From assembly GCA_041581135.1 (NCBI GenBank), contig JBFGCM010000029.1:1-35393 (forward strand): a stretch of DNA of 35,393 bases. The letters run 5' to 3'. Source of the DNA: JBFGCM01 sp041581135. GTDB lineage: Bacteria > Actinomycetota > Acidimicrobiia > Spongiisociales > UBA5794. The notes under the pieces were generated by a model. That model had not been told where the DNA came from. It did no database searches and saw only the letters and a program-made list of their open reading frames with translations. Positions 1 through 7,372 of the stretch are shown piece by piece. Position numbers and translations under genes: made by a program. Position 1 is the stretch's first letter, and each line of letters opens with the position of its first letter.

Positions 1-1
1 C

Positions 2-670
2 GGGTGGGCCTACGACATCGGCTTCGGTGGTCTGGACCATGTGCTCGCCTCGGGACGAGACGTCAACATCCTGGTGCTCGACACCGAGGTGTACTCCAAC
101 ACCGGCGGCCAGGCCTCCAAGGCGACCCCGCGTGGCGCCGTCGCCAAGTTCGCCGCCGGCGGCAAGCCGACCGCCAAGAAGGACCTCGGCATGATCGCCA
201 TGGCCCACGGGAGCGTGTACGTCGCCCAGATCGCCATGGGCGCCAACATGACCCAGACCGTGAAGGCGTTCGCCGAAGCCGAGGCGCACCCCGGACCATC
301 GCTGATCATCGCGTTCAGCCCGTGCATCGCGCACGGCATCGACATGGCCACGATGATGGATCACCAGAAGGAAGCCGCCGAGTCCGGCTACTGGCCGCTC
401 TACCGATTCGATCCGGCCCGTAGCCAGGACGGGGGCCACCCGTTCCACCTGGACAGCCGCAAACCCACGATGCCGTTCCGGGAGTTCGCCATGAAGGAGG
501 CTCGCTTCGCCATGCTGGCGAGAGCGAATCCCGAGGCGTCGGCCCGCCTCATCGCCGCAGCCCAACAGGACATCGACAACCGGTGGCACCTGTACGAGCA
601 GGCCGAGGACATCGAATGGACGACGGTTCCAGAGGACGAGCCCGCCGCAGTGGGAGAGGAGCAAGCATGA
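2..670 (+). CDS. nifJ: Pyruvate:ferredoxin (flavodoxin) oxidoreductase, C-terminal part (5' truncated by window)
   Basis: This is the last ~222 residues of a NifJ-type enzyme, which oxidatively decarboxylates pyruvate to acetyl-CoA and passes electrons to ferredoxin or flavodoxin in the cytosol. The frame is open from base 2 and begins GWAYDIGFGGLDHVLASG. It continues with DTEVYSNTGGQASKATP, the thiamine-diphosphate/Mg-binding part of the C-terminal domain, then KKDLGMIAMAHGSVYVAQ and SLIIAFSPCIAHGIDM, all typical of homodimeric NifJ. The full protein is about 1150-1200 residues, so most of it, including the Fe-S domain, lies upstream. Its stop overlaps the next start (ATGA), so the two are probably co-translated. 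The family assignment is firm; the electron acceptor is not visible here. Confidence 0.95.
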   Translation, partial: GWAYDIGFGGLDHVLASGRDVNILVLDTEVYSNTGGQASKATPRGAVAKFAAGGKPTAKKDLGMIAMAHGSVYVAQIAMGANMTQTVKAFAEAEAHPGPSLIIAFSPCIAHGIDMATMMDHQKEAAESGYWPLYRFDPARSQDGGHPFHLDSRKPTMPFREFAMKEARFAMLARANPEASARLIAAAQQDIDNRWHLYEQAEDIEWTTVPEDEPAAVGEEQA

Positions 671-1674
671 GCGTCGACCTGACCACGACCTACCTGGGCC
701 TCGAGCTGGCCCATCCGGTGGTGCCGTCGGCGTCGCCCTTGACCGGCGACATCGACTCACTGCTGCGGCTCGAAGCGGCCGGGGCGGCCGCCGTTGTGCT
801 GCCCTCGCTGTTCGAGGAGCAGATCGAGCACGATGCCATGCAGGTGCACTACTCGATGGAATACGGCAGCGGCCAGTTCGCCGAAGCCACCGGGGGCTAC
901 CTGCCCGACATGATCGAGTACAACACCGGTCCGGGCAGCTACGCCGACCTGGTCGGTGCCGCCAAGGACGCCCTCGGGATCCCGGTGATCGGCTCACTCA
1001 ACGGAACGTCCAAGGGCGGCTGGGTGCTGTACGCCCGCACCATCGAGGAGGCGGGTGCCGATGCCCTGGAGCTGAACATCTACTTCGTCGCCGCCGACCT
1101 CGAGGCCAGTGCAGACGCAGTCGAACGCCGCTACCTGGACCTGGTGGCGGCGGTGCGCAGCGCCGTTCACATCCCACTCGCAGTGAAGGTGGGGCCGTAC
1201 TTCTCATCGATGGGACACATGGCGCGCCGCCTGACCGATGCCGGAGCGGACGGGCTCGTGCTGTTCAACCGCTTCTACCAGCCGGACATCGACTTGGAGC
1301 ACTTGGACGTCCGCCCCAACCTGGTGTTGAGCACGTCCGACGAGCTACGGCTGGTGCTGCGGTGGATGGCCATCCTGCGGGGACGCATCGACGCGTCACT
1401 GGCGGCGACCACGGGAGTGCACCGCGCCGACGACGTGGTGAAGCTCATCCTGGCGGGAGCCGACGTCACGATGATGGCTTCGGCACTGTTGCGCCACGGC
1501 CACGAGCACCTGGGCACCATGGTCGAGGGGCTGCGCGGCTGGCTCACCGAGCACGACTACACGTCGGTGACTCAGGCGAAGGGCAGCCTGAGCCAGGAGT
1601 CCTCACCCGACCCCAGCGCCTTCGAGCGCTCCAACTACATGAAGACGCTGGTGGAGTACAGCACCCAACACTGA
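667..1674 (+). CDS. Dihydroorotate dehydrogenase-like protein coupled to nifJ
   Basis: This 335-residue TIM-barrel flavoprotein of the PyrD/DHODH-like group starts MSVDLTTTYLGLELAHPVVP, the usual N-terminus of this class. Visible barrel motifs are PVIGSLNGTSKGGW, GADALELNIYF, IPLAVKVGPYFSS, GADGLVLFNRFYQPDID, and a late phosphate-binding stretch (AATTGVHRADDVVKLILAGA). The ATG is chosen because it overlaps the nifJ stop by 4 bases. Related proteins are commonly annotated dihydroorotate-dehydrogenase-like and found beside NifJ, so a role in ferredoxin-linked redox metabolism rather than pyrimidine synthesis is plausible, but that is an inference. The C-terminal extension (LSQESSPDPSAFERSNYMK) is consistent with the nifJ-linked type. 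Confidence 0.85.
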   Translation: MSVDLTTTYLGLELAHPVVPSASPLTGDIDSLLRLEAAGAAAVVLPSLFEEQIEHDAMQVHYSMEYGSGQFAEATGGYLPDMIEYNTGPGSYADLVGAAKDALGIPVIGSLNGTSKGGWVLYARTIEEAGADALELNIYFVAADLEASADAVERRYLDLVAAVRSAVHIPLAVKVGPYFSSMGHMARRLTDAGADGLVLFNRFYQPDIDLEHLDVRPNLVLSTSDELRLVLRWMAILRGRIDASLAATTGVHRADDVVKLILAGADVTMMASALLRHGHEHLGTMVEGLRGWLTEHDYTSVTQAKGSLSQESSPDPSAFERSNYMKTLVEYSTQH

Positions 1675-1678
1675 GGCG

Positions 1679-2872
1679 TCACACCGTCTCCAGCAACACG
1701 GCGATGCCCTGCCCGACGCCGATGCACATGGTCGCCAGCGCGCGGCGGCCGCTGCGCCGTCGCAGCTCTCGGGCCGCGGTGCCGGCGATGCGAGCGCCCG
1801 ACATGCCGGTGGGGTGACCCAATGCGATGGCCCCACCGTTGGGATTCACATTTTCGGCATCGTCAGGCAGGCCGAGCCGGCGGAGGCTGGCGAGAGCCTG
1901 GCTGGCGAAGGCCTCGTTGATCTCGACCACGTCGACGTCATCGAGCTCCAGGCCCGCCCGCCCCAGCAGCTTGCCGGTGGCCGGCACCGGACCGACGCCC
2001 ATGATCCGCGGGGGCACGCCGGCGATCGCCGAACCGGCGATTCGCACCATTGGATCGAGACCGTGGCGCTCCAGGGCGGCCGCCGATGCCACCAGCATGG
2101 CGGCGGCACCGTCGTTGATGCCTGACGAGTTGCCGGCGGTCACGGAGCCTCCGGGGACGAACGCAGGCGCCAGCTCGGCGAGGCGCGCCGCGGTGACCTC
2201 GGGCCGGGGATGCTCGTCGGCATCGACCACGGCACCGCCCGGCGTCGTCACCGGGACGATCTCATCGCCGAACCAACCGGCCTGCACGGCAGCATCGGTA
2301 CGCCGTTGCGACCGCAAAGCGAACGCGTCCTGATCGGCCCTGCTGACGCCGAACTCGACGGCGACGTTCTCCGCCGTCACACCGAGTGCATCGGTGTGAC
2401 CCATCTCCGCCATCCGGGGGTTGACCAGTCGCCAGCCGAGCATGGTGTCCACGGGTTCGTCCCCTGGCGCGGCGGACTTGGGGAGCACCCACGGCGCCCG
2501 GGACATCGACTCGACTCCGCCGGCGATGACCAGCTCCGCATCACCCACTGCCACGGCACGGGCCGCATTCACCAGCGCCTCCATCCCGGAGCCGCACAAC
2601 CGGTTGGTGGTGGCGCCGGGAACCTCCGCCGGCAGACCGGCCAGCAATGCGGCCATCCGGGCGACATTGCGGTTGTCCTCCCCCGCCTGGTTGGTGGCGC
2701 CGAACTGCACGTCGTCGATGGCGGCTGGGGCGACAACCGGGTTGCGCTCGAGCAACGCGGCTATGGGAACCGCGGCCAGATCGTCGGTACGAACCGAGGC
2801 GAGACCGCCCCCGAGCCTCCCGATCGGGGTGCGCACGTAGTCGACGATGAATGCCGGACCGACTGGAGCCAT
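1679..2872 (-). CDS. Thiolase, 3-oxoadipyl-CoA / acetyl-CoA acyltransferase type
   Basis: This 397-residue type I thiolase catalyses CoA-dependent cleavage or condensation of 3-oxoacyl-CoA. The acylated cysteine is C93 in NRLCGSGMEAL. The other catalytic residues are H353 in ALGHPTGMSGAR and C383 in MCIGVGQGIA. The stretches AGGVESMSRAPWV, ADQDAFALRSQRR, DEHPRPEVT and VTAGNSSGINDGA resemble PcaF/PaaJ 3-oxoadipyl-CoA thiolases more than PhaA. It lies 46 bases downstream of fumarylacetoacetase on the same strand, so it may be in one transcript. That context would also fit an acetoacetyl-CoA thiolase acting on acetoacetate released by FahA after CoA activation. Its end is 4 bases from the converging DHODH-like gene. 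Confidence 0.9.
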   Translation of the reverse strand: MAPVGPAFIVDYVRTPIGRLGGGLASVRTDDLAAVPIAALLERNPVVAPAAIDDVQFGATNQAGEDNRNVARMAALLAGLPAEVPGATTNRLCGSGMEALVNAARAVAVGDAELVIAGGVESMSRAPWVLPKSAAPGDEPVDTMLGWRLVNPRMAEMGHTDALGVTAENVAVEFGVSRADQDAFALRSQRRTDAAVQAGWFGDEIVPVTTPGGAVVDADEHPRPEVTAARLAELAPAFVPGGSVTAGNSSGINDGAAAMLVASAAALERHGLDPMVRIAGSAIAGVPPRIMGVGPVPATGKLLGRAGLELDDVDVVEINEAFASQALASLRRLGLPDDAENVNPNGGAIALGHPTGMSGARIAGTAARELRRRSGRRALATMCIGVGQGIAVLLETV

Positions 2873-2918
2873 CGGCGCCGCAGCATAGGAGGCGGGTCGT
2901 TGCGGGAGACCGGCAGGT

Positions 2919-4133
2919 TCAGGGAACGATGCGGCCGACGACGTCGCCCATCACGAGACGCTCCTCGCCGGAGGACGCCATCCCTCGCATGATGACTTCG
3001 TCGCCGTCCTCGAGGAACGTGCGCAACGTGCCGTCGGGCAGCTCGATCGGCTCAGCACCATTCCAGGTGAGTTCGATGAGGCTGCCGTACGTGCCGGGCT
3101 GCGAACCGGAGATGGTCCCCGAGGCGCACAGGTCGCCGGTGCGAGCCGATGCACCGTTGATGGTCATGTGGGCGAGTTGCTGGGCCGGGGTCCAGTACAT
3201 GTGGCGGAAGTTGGTCTCGGACAGGAGCGCAGGGGGATCGCCCCGGCGGCGCATTGCTTCCGTCCTGAGCAGGATCTCGAGTTCGATGTCGAACGCCCAC
3301 GGTTGACCGCCGGCCAGGTACGCCAGCGGGGGTGGATCCTGCTCCGGCGGCTCTACCCGATAAGGCTCCAGGGCGGCGACCGGCGTGACCCACCCCGAGA
3401 TCGAGGTGGCGAACGACTTGCCGAGGAACGGCCCGAGGGGCACGTATTCCCACGCCTGGATGTCGCGCGCGCTCCAGTCGTTCACCAGCATGAACCCGAA
3501 GATGTGGTCGGCGGCATCCTCCACCGGGATGTGGGTCCCCAGTTCGGAAGGTGCCCCCACGACGAACCCCATCTCCAACTCCACGTCGACCTTCTGACTG
3601 AGCCCGAACTCGGGCCCGTCGGGGCCGCGACGCTGGCCGTGGGGACGCCGAACCCGGGTTCCGGACACCACCACGGTGCCCGAGCGCCCGTGGTAACCCA
3701 CCGGCAGGTGCCGCCAGTTCTCCAGCAACGGCTCCGAGTCGGGGCGGAACATCCGACCGAGGTTCGTGGCGTGCTCGCGGGACGAGTAGAAGTCGACGTA
3801 GTCCGACACGCGGAACGGAAGGTGCATCTGCACGCGCTCCGGGTGAATGAGTGAGACCTCGACGACGCGCCGGTACGCCTCTTCTGTGAGCACCGCTTGG
3901 ATCGTCTCCCGCACCTCGGTCCAGCGCTTGGGTCCCGCCGCCATCAGCTCGTTGAGATCCTCACCGATGCACTCGTGGGGGAGGACGCCGGCTCGCGCCA
4001 GGTTGCCCAGCTCCAGGACCGTGTCCCCGACCCGCACCCCGATCTGAGGGCGGCCCCCGTCGACGCAAACCACGCCGTATGGCAGGTGTGACAGCCCGAA
4101 CCCTGTGTCGGCAGGGATGTCGAGCCAGGTCAT
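2919..4133 (-). CDS. fahA: Fumarylacetoacetase
   Basis: This cytosolic enzyme hydrolyses 4-fumarylacetoacetate to fumarate and acetoacetate, the last step of tyrosine/homogentisate breakdown. The 404-residue protein is close to the family length (~420). It begins MTWLDIPADTGFGLSHLPYG and has the small N-terminal domain followed by the FAH fold. Motifs are DFYSSREHATNLGRMFR (metal ligand D114, catalytic H121), the metal-binding glutamates in VDVELEMGFVVG, and VNDWSARDIQAWEY. The start at 4133 is preferred over an in-frame codon 15 codons upstream because a GGAGGAGGGAAGG ribosome site sits just before it. It heads a likely two-gene unit with the thiolase, and is divergent from the gene at 4240. 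Confidence 0.95.
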   Translation of the reverse strand: MTWLDIPADTGFGLSHLPYGVVCVDGGRPQIGVRVGDTVLELGNLARAGVLPHECIGEDLNELMAAGPKRWTEVRETIQAVLTEEAYRRVVEVSLIHPERVQMHLPFRVSDYVDFYSSREHATNLGRMFRPDSEPLLENWRHLPVGYHGRSGTVVVSGTRVRRPHGQRRGPDGPEFGLSQKVDVELEMGFVVGAPSELGTHIPVEDAADHIFGFMLVNDWSARDIQAWEYVPLGPFLGKSFATSISGWVTPVAALEPYRVEPPEQDPPPLAYLAGGQPWAFDIELEILLRTEAMRRRGDPPALLSETNFRHMYWTPAQQLAHMTINGASARTGDLCASGTISGSQPGTYGSLIELTWNGAEPIELPDGTLRTFLEDGDEVIMRGMASSGEERLVMGDVVGRIVP

Positions 4134-4239
4134 GCGGCCTTCCCTCCTCCGCGTGGACGACGCCGCTGTAATCGCCACGATAGGCGCGTCGAGGCGGGGG
4201 TACGATTGGACATCCCAGCCTGCGGCGGAGCGGGTACGA

Positions 4240-5022
4240 ATGTCACGCCATCCCTTGTTCGAAGGACTGATCGACTACGCCGGTGTGTTTCCACCGGCCA
4301 ACCTCGCGGTGCCTGCCGCGGTCGCCGAGTACGAGGCCTGCCGGCAGGGCGACGACGGCTGGGTGCTCGGACCGTTCTTGCTTCGGGCCAGCCAACTGGG
4401 CGAGCTGGGCGAGTTCGCTGCTCCGCTCGGAGCGGTCCTCGACGTGCCGCTGGAGCAGAGTCCGACCCCGCTGCTCCAGGTCGAGTCGCGGCTCGAGCCG
4501 GGGGCACAGCCGGAGGTCGGCCTGCTCCGAACCCTCGCTCCGGTTGCCTACCTGGAGAGCACCGAGCCCGACGATGTCTTCGTGGTCGATCGGGTTGCTG
4601 CCGCCCGCCGGACCGGGTACGACGTCCGCGCCAAGATCCGCACCGGTGGCGCAACCGCGGCGGCGTTTCCGAGCGTGGAATCGGTGACGGCGTTCGTGCT
4701 GGAGTGTGTCACCGAAGACGTGCCGTTCAAGGCCACGGCGGGCCTGCACCACCCGTTTCGCCGTCCCTCGGCCGTGCACGGAGCCGTCGAGCACGGCTTC
4801 GTCAATCTGATCGCCGCGGTGCGGTGCGCACTCGGCTCCCCCCAACACGTGGCGAGCTCCCTCGAGGAGTTCGACCCGGATGCCTTCGATCTCGACACGC
4901 TCTCCTGGAAGGGGGTCGGGGTCGATGTGCCGGAGGCCCGGGTGAGGGAAGTCCTGTGCTCGATCGGCAGCTGCAGCTTCACGGAACCGACCGGCTACCT
5001 GCACGAGCTCGGCGTGCTCTGA
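4240..5022 (+). CDS. Conserved hypothetical protein next to fahA
   Basis: I do not assign a function to this 260-residue soluble protein. It has no signal peptide or membrane segment. The N-terminus MSRHPLFEGLIDYAGVFPP is strongly patterned and suggests a conserved family. Other distinctive stretches are VPFKATAGLHHPFR, EHGFVNLIAA and LSWKGVGVDVPEAR. Alternating hydrophobic strands and helices give the impression of an alpha/beta barrel, but no catalytic signature is recognised. The ATG at 4240 is chosen because the protein begins abruptly with conserved-looking sequence there, preceded by GGAGCGGG. A TACGAT -10 element at 4201-4206 would give a leader of about 27 bases. Divergent transcription from fahA across 106 bases suggests, but does not show, a link to aromatic catabolism. 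Confidence 0.8.
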   Translation: MSRHPLFEGLIDYAGVFPPANLAVPAAVAEYEACRQGDDGWVLGPFLLRASQLGELGEFAAPLGAVLDVPLEQSPTPLLQVESRLEPGAQPEVGLLRTLAPVAYLESTEPDDVFVVDRVAAARRTGYDVRAKIRTGGATAAAFPSVESVTAFVLECVTEDVPFKATAGLHHPFRRPSAVHGAVEHGFVNLIAAVRCALGSPQHVASSLEEFDPDAFDLDTLSWKGVGVDVPEARVREVLCSIGSCSFTEPTGYLHELGVL

Positions 5023-5065
5023 GAGAGGGCTGGATGGCCCTAGGCGGCAGCGGCAGGGCGTCTCG

Positions 5066-5071
5066 TACAAT
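5066..5071 (+). promoter_or_regulatory. -10 element of a leaderless promoter
   Basis: TACAAT is followed by 6 bases and then the ATG at 5078, so transcription would begin at or next to the start codon. There is no ribosome-binding site. The same 6-base spacing recurs at other starts in this window (12084 on the minus strand, 18914, 28045, 33298). Confidence 0.6.
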
Positions 5072-5077
5072 CCGGGT

Positions 5078-5464
5078 ATGTACACATTCTCCGTACACCC
5101 GCGTGGAACCTTCGACGAGGTGGTCGCCCGCACCCGCGACGAGCTGATGGAAGAGGGATTCGGCGTCCTCACCGAGATCGACATGGCCGCCACCATGAAG
5201 GCCAAGCTCGGCGTGGAGATGGAGCCGTACCTGATCCTCGGCGCCTGCAACCCGAGCCTGGCGCATCGCGCCGTGACCGTGGAGCCGTCCATCGGAGCGT
5301 TGCTGCCGTGCAACGTGGTCGTTCGCCAGAGCGGCGGCACCGTCACGGTCGACTTCATGGATCCGTCGGCGGCGCTCGGCTTGGTCGCCAAGCCCGAGGT
5401 CCACGATGTGGGCGCGGAAGCACGTGAGCGGCTGGAGCGCGTATCCAAGGCACTGAGCGGCTGA
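5078..5464 (+). CDS. DUF302 family protein
   Basis: This 128-residue protein begins MYTFSVHPRGTFDEVVART and has the DUF302 pattern: an N-terminal strand and helix (the Lys/Glu-rich DELMEEGFGVLTEIDM stretch), then MEPYLILGACNPSLAHRAV and IGALLPCNVVVRQ. DUF302 proteins are small cytosolic alpha/beta proteins of unknown role, sometimes near redox or thiol genes. The conserved cysteine pair positions (GACNPSLA and LPCNVVV) are present. It follows the 4240 gene by 55 bases and probably has its own leaderless promoter. It converges with the ABC permease gene, 19 bases away. Confidence 0.88.
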   Translation: MYTFSVHPRGTFDEVVARTRDELMEEGFGVLTEIDMAATMKAKLGVEMEPYLILGACNPSLAHRAVTVEPSIGALLPCNVVVRQSGGTVTVDFMDPSAALGLVAKPEVHDVGAEARERLERVSKALSG

Positions 5465-5483
5465 GGGGCCACCGGCGACCCGG

Positions 5484-6683
5484 TCACTCGTAGCGCAGCG
5501 CCTCCGTGGGGGAGAGTCGGGCGGCGCGGATGGCCGGGTAGAGGCCGGCAACGGTTCCGATCAACAGGGCGGCGACGATGCCTCCGATGAGCGCCACTCG
5601 GGGCAGCAGCACGTCCCAACCTCGGAACCGGGCCCACGCTGTGGTCACCCCGGCGCCGAGCAGCACCCCGCCCACGCCACCGACCGTGGCCAGCAGCAGT
5701 GCCTCACCGAGGAACTGCATCGCCACGTGCCGCTTGGTGGCACCGAGGGCACGGCGTAGCCCGATCTCGGCCCGGCGCTCCAGCACCGAGATCACCATCA
5801 CGTTGGCGATGCCGACCCCGCCCACCAAGAGGGCAACCGCGCCCAGACCGAGGAAGAGAGCGGTGAGCGCGTCCTCGGCGGCCTCCCTCGCCTCGAGGGC
5901 ATCGGTGGGTCGATCGACCTCCACCTCCTCCGGGCTCTCCGGGTTGGCCGTCGCCCCCAACACGGCGATGACGTCGTCGACGAACCGGGGATCGGTGCGC
6001 ACGTGGATGGTGGTGGGGATGTTCTCGCTGCCCAAGTAGGTCTCCGCCGCCTCCATGCCGACGAGCGCCGCCCGGTCCAGGTCGGGGCTGAGCTCGAACT
6101 CCTCGAGGATGCCAACCACCGAGAACCATCGATCACCGAGCCACACCACCGGCCGGTCGTCGAGACCGACGATGCCGAGGCGCTCCGCCGCAACCGAACC
6201 CAGCACGGTGGTCGGGAACTGGGCCGTGGCCTCGTTCAGGAACCTGCCGTGCGCCACCGCACCACCCAGCGTGTCCAGCAGGTTGAGGTCGACGGCCTGG
6301 ACCGACAGGCCACCCGACTGGCCTTCCGGGATCAGGTCACTGCGGTAGACGTTGGAGGAGGCATTGCTGACCGTGGATGTGGTCTCGACCGGTCCGATGC
6401 GAGCCACCATGGCAGCGGCATCCTCGGGGAGCCGGCCGCTCCCCCGGCCGATTCCCTGCCCGGCCTGCACCGTGAGCAGGTTGGTGCCGAGCCGATCGAG
6501 CTGCGCGAGGAGATCCGACTTGCTGGACTCGGACAACCCGAGCACAGCCACCATCGAGGCGATCCCGATGACGATGCCGAGCGCCGACAGTGCGGCACGG
6601 AGTTTGCGGGTGCGAAGCCCCACCACCGCCGTTCGTCCCACATCGGCGAAGTGCAGACGGCTCGGGACGAGGCCGGGCTCCAT
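5484..6683 (-). CDS. MacB/FtsX-type ABC transporter permease
   Basis: This 399-residue membrane protein has the MacB layout. One N-terminal membrane helix (about residues 30-50, ALSALGIVIGIASMVAVLGL) is followed by a ~210-residue extracytoplasmic MacB_PCD domain. A C-terminal FtsX domain carries three helices from about residue 290, including GLGAVALLVGGVGIANVM, ERRAEIGLRRALGATKR and AGLYPAIRAARLSPTEALRYE. MacB-type permeases work by mechanotransmission, coupling cytosolic ATPase movement to substrate handling outside the membrane. Its start overlaps the ATPase stop by one base (TGATG). With the ATPase and the adaptor it forms a three-gene export operon; the substrate is unknown (drugs, peptides or lipids are possible). 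Confidence 0.92.
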   Translation of the reverse strand: MEPGLVPSRLHFADVGRTAVVGLRTRKLRAALSALGIVIGIASMVAVLGLSESSKSDLLAQLDRLGTNLLTVQAGQGIGRGSGRLPEDAAAMVARIGPVETTSTVSNASSNVYRSDLIPEGQSGGLSVQAVDLNLLDTLGGAVAHGRFLNEATAQFPTTVLGSVAAERLGIVGLDDRPVVWLGDRWFSVVGILEEFELSPDLDRAALVGMEAAETYLGSENIPTTIHVRTDPRFVDDVIAVLGATANPESPEEVEVDRPTDALEAREAAEDALTALFLGLGAVALLVGGVGIANVMVISVLERRAEIGLRRALGATKRHVAMQFLGEALLLATVGGVGGVLLGAGVTTAWARFRGWDVLLPRVALIGGIVAALLIGTVAGLYPAIRAARLSPTEALRYE

Positions 6684-7372
6684 CAGCCCAGTGCCTCCCG
6701 AGACGCGTCGTACTCGACCATCCCGTCGCGCAGCCCCACCGCACGGGGGAACCGGCCGGCGATCTCACGGTTGTGGGTGATCACCACGATGGTGACACCG
6801 TCGCGATGGAGCTCTTCGAGCAGCGCCACGATGGAGTCGCTGGTGGCGGAGTCGAGATTCCCGGTGGGCTCGTCGGCGAGCACGATGGACGGTCCGCCCA
6901 CCAGCGCCCGGGCGATGGCGACCCGTTGGCGTTCCCCACCGGAGAGCTTGGTGGCGGTGTGGGTGAGCCGATGGCCGAGGCCGACCCGACGCAGCGCCTC
7001 GCCTGCGAGGCGACGCCGCTCGGCCAGGGGACGGCCCGTGTACAGCACACCGTCGGCCACGTTGTCGAGGGCCGTGTATCCCGACAACAGGTGGAACTGC
7101 TGAAAGACGAATCCGATGTGACGGGACCGCAGCGCCGAGAGCTCCCGGTCGCTCAGGTCCTGCACGCGGTGACCGGCCACCGCCACCTCACCTGCCGTGG
7201 GCCGGTCCAACGTGCCCATCACATGCAGCAAGGTCGATTTGCCGGACCCGGACGGTCCGACCACCACCACCAGCTCACCTTCTTCCACCGAGAACGTGAC
7301 GCCCCGGAGAGCACGAACCGGTGGCGTCGTGGGATAGGTCATCCCGACGTCGCGCAGCTCGAGGATCGTCAC
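6683..7372 (-). CDS. ABC transporter ATP-binding protein, MacB/LolD type
   Basis: This 229-residue ATPase drives the adjacent FtsX-type permease. Walker A is GPSGSGKST (residues 39-47), the Q-loop lies in GFVFQQFHLL, the signature is LSGGERQRVAIARAL (143 on), Walker B is IVLADE (163-168) followed by PTGNLDS, and the H-loop is in VVITHN. The length and the sequence FHLLSGYTALDNV are typical of the LolD/MacB/FtsE group. Its ATG overlaps the adaptor stop by 4 bases, and its own stop touches the permease start, so adaptor, ATPase and permease are co-translated in that order. Confidence 0.95.
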   Translation of the reverse strand: MTILELRDVGMTYPTTPPVRALRGVTFSVEEGELVVVVGPSGSGKSTLLHVMGTLDRPTAGEVAVAGHRVQDLSDRELSALRSRHIGFVFQQFHLLSGYTALDNVADGVLYTGRPLAERRRLAGEALRRVGLGHRLTHTATKLSGGERQRVAIARALVGGPSIVLADEPTGNLDSATSDSIVALLEELHRDGVTIVVITHNREIAGRFPRAVGLRDGMVEYDASREALG

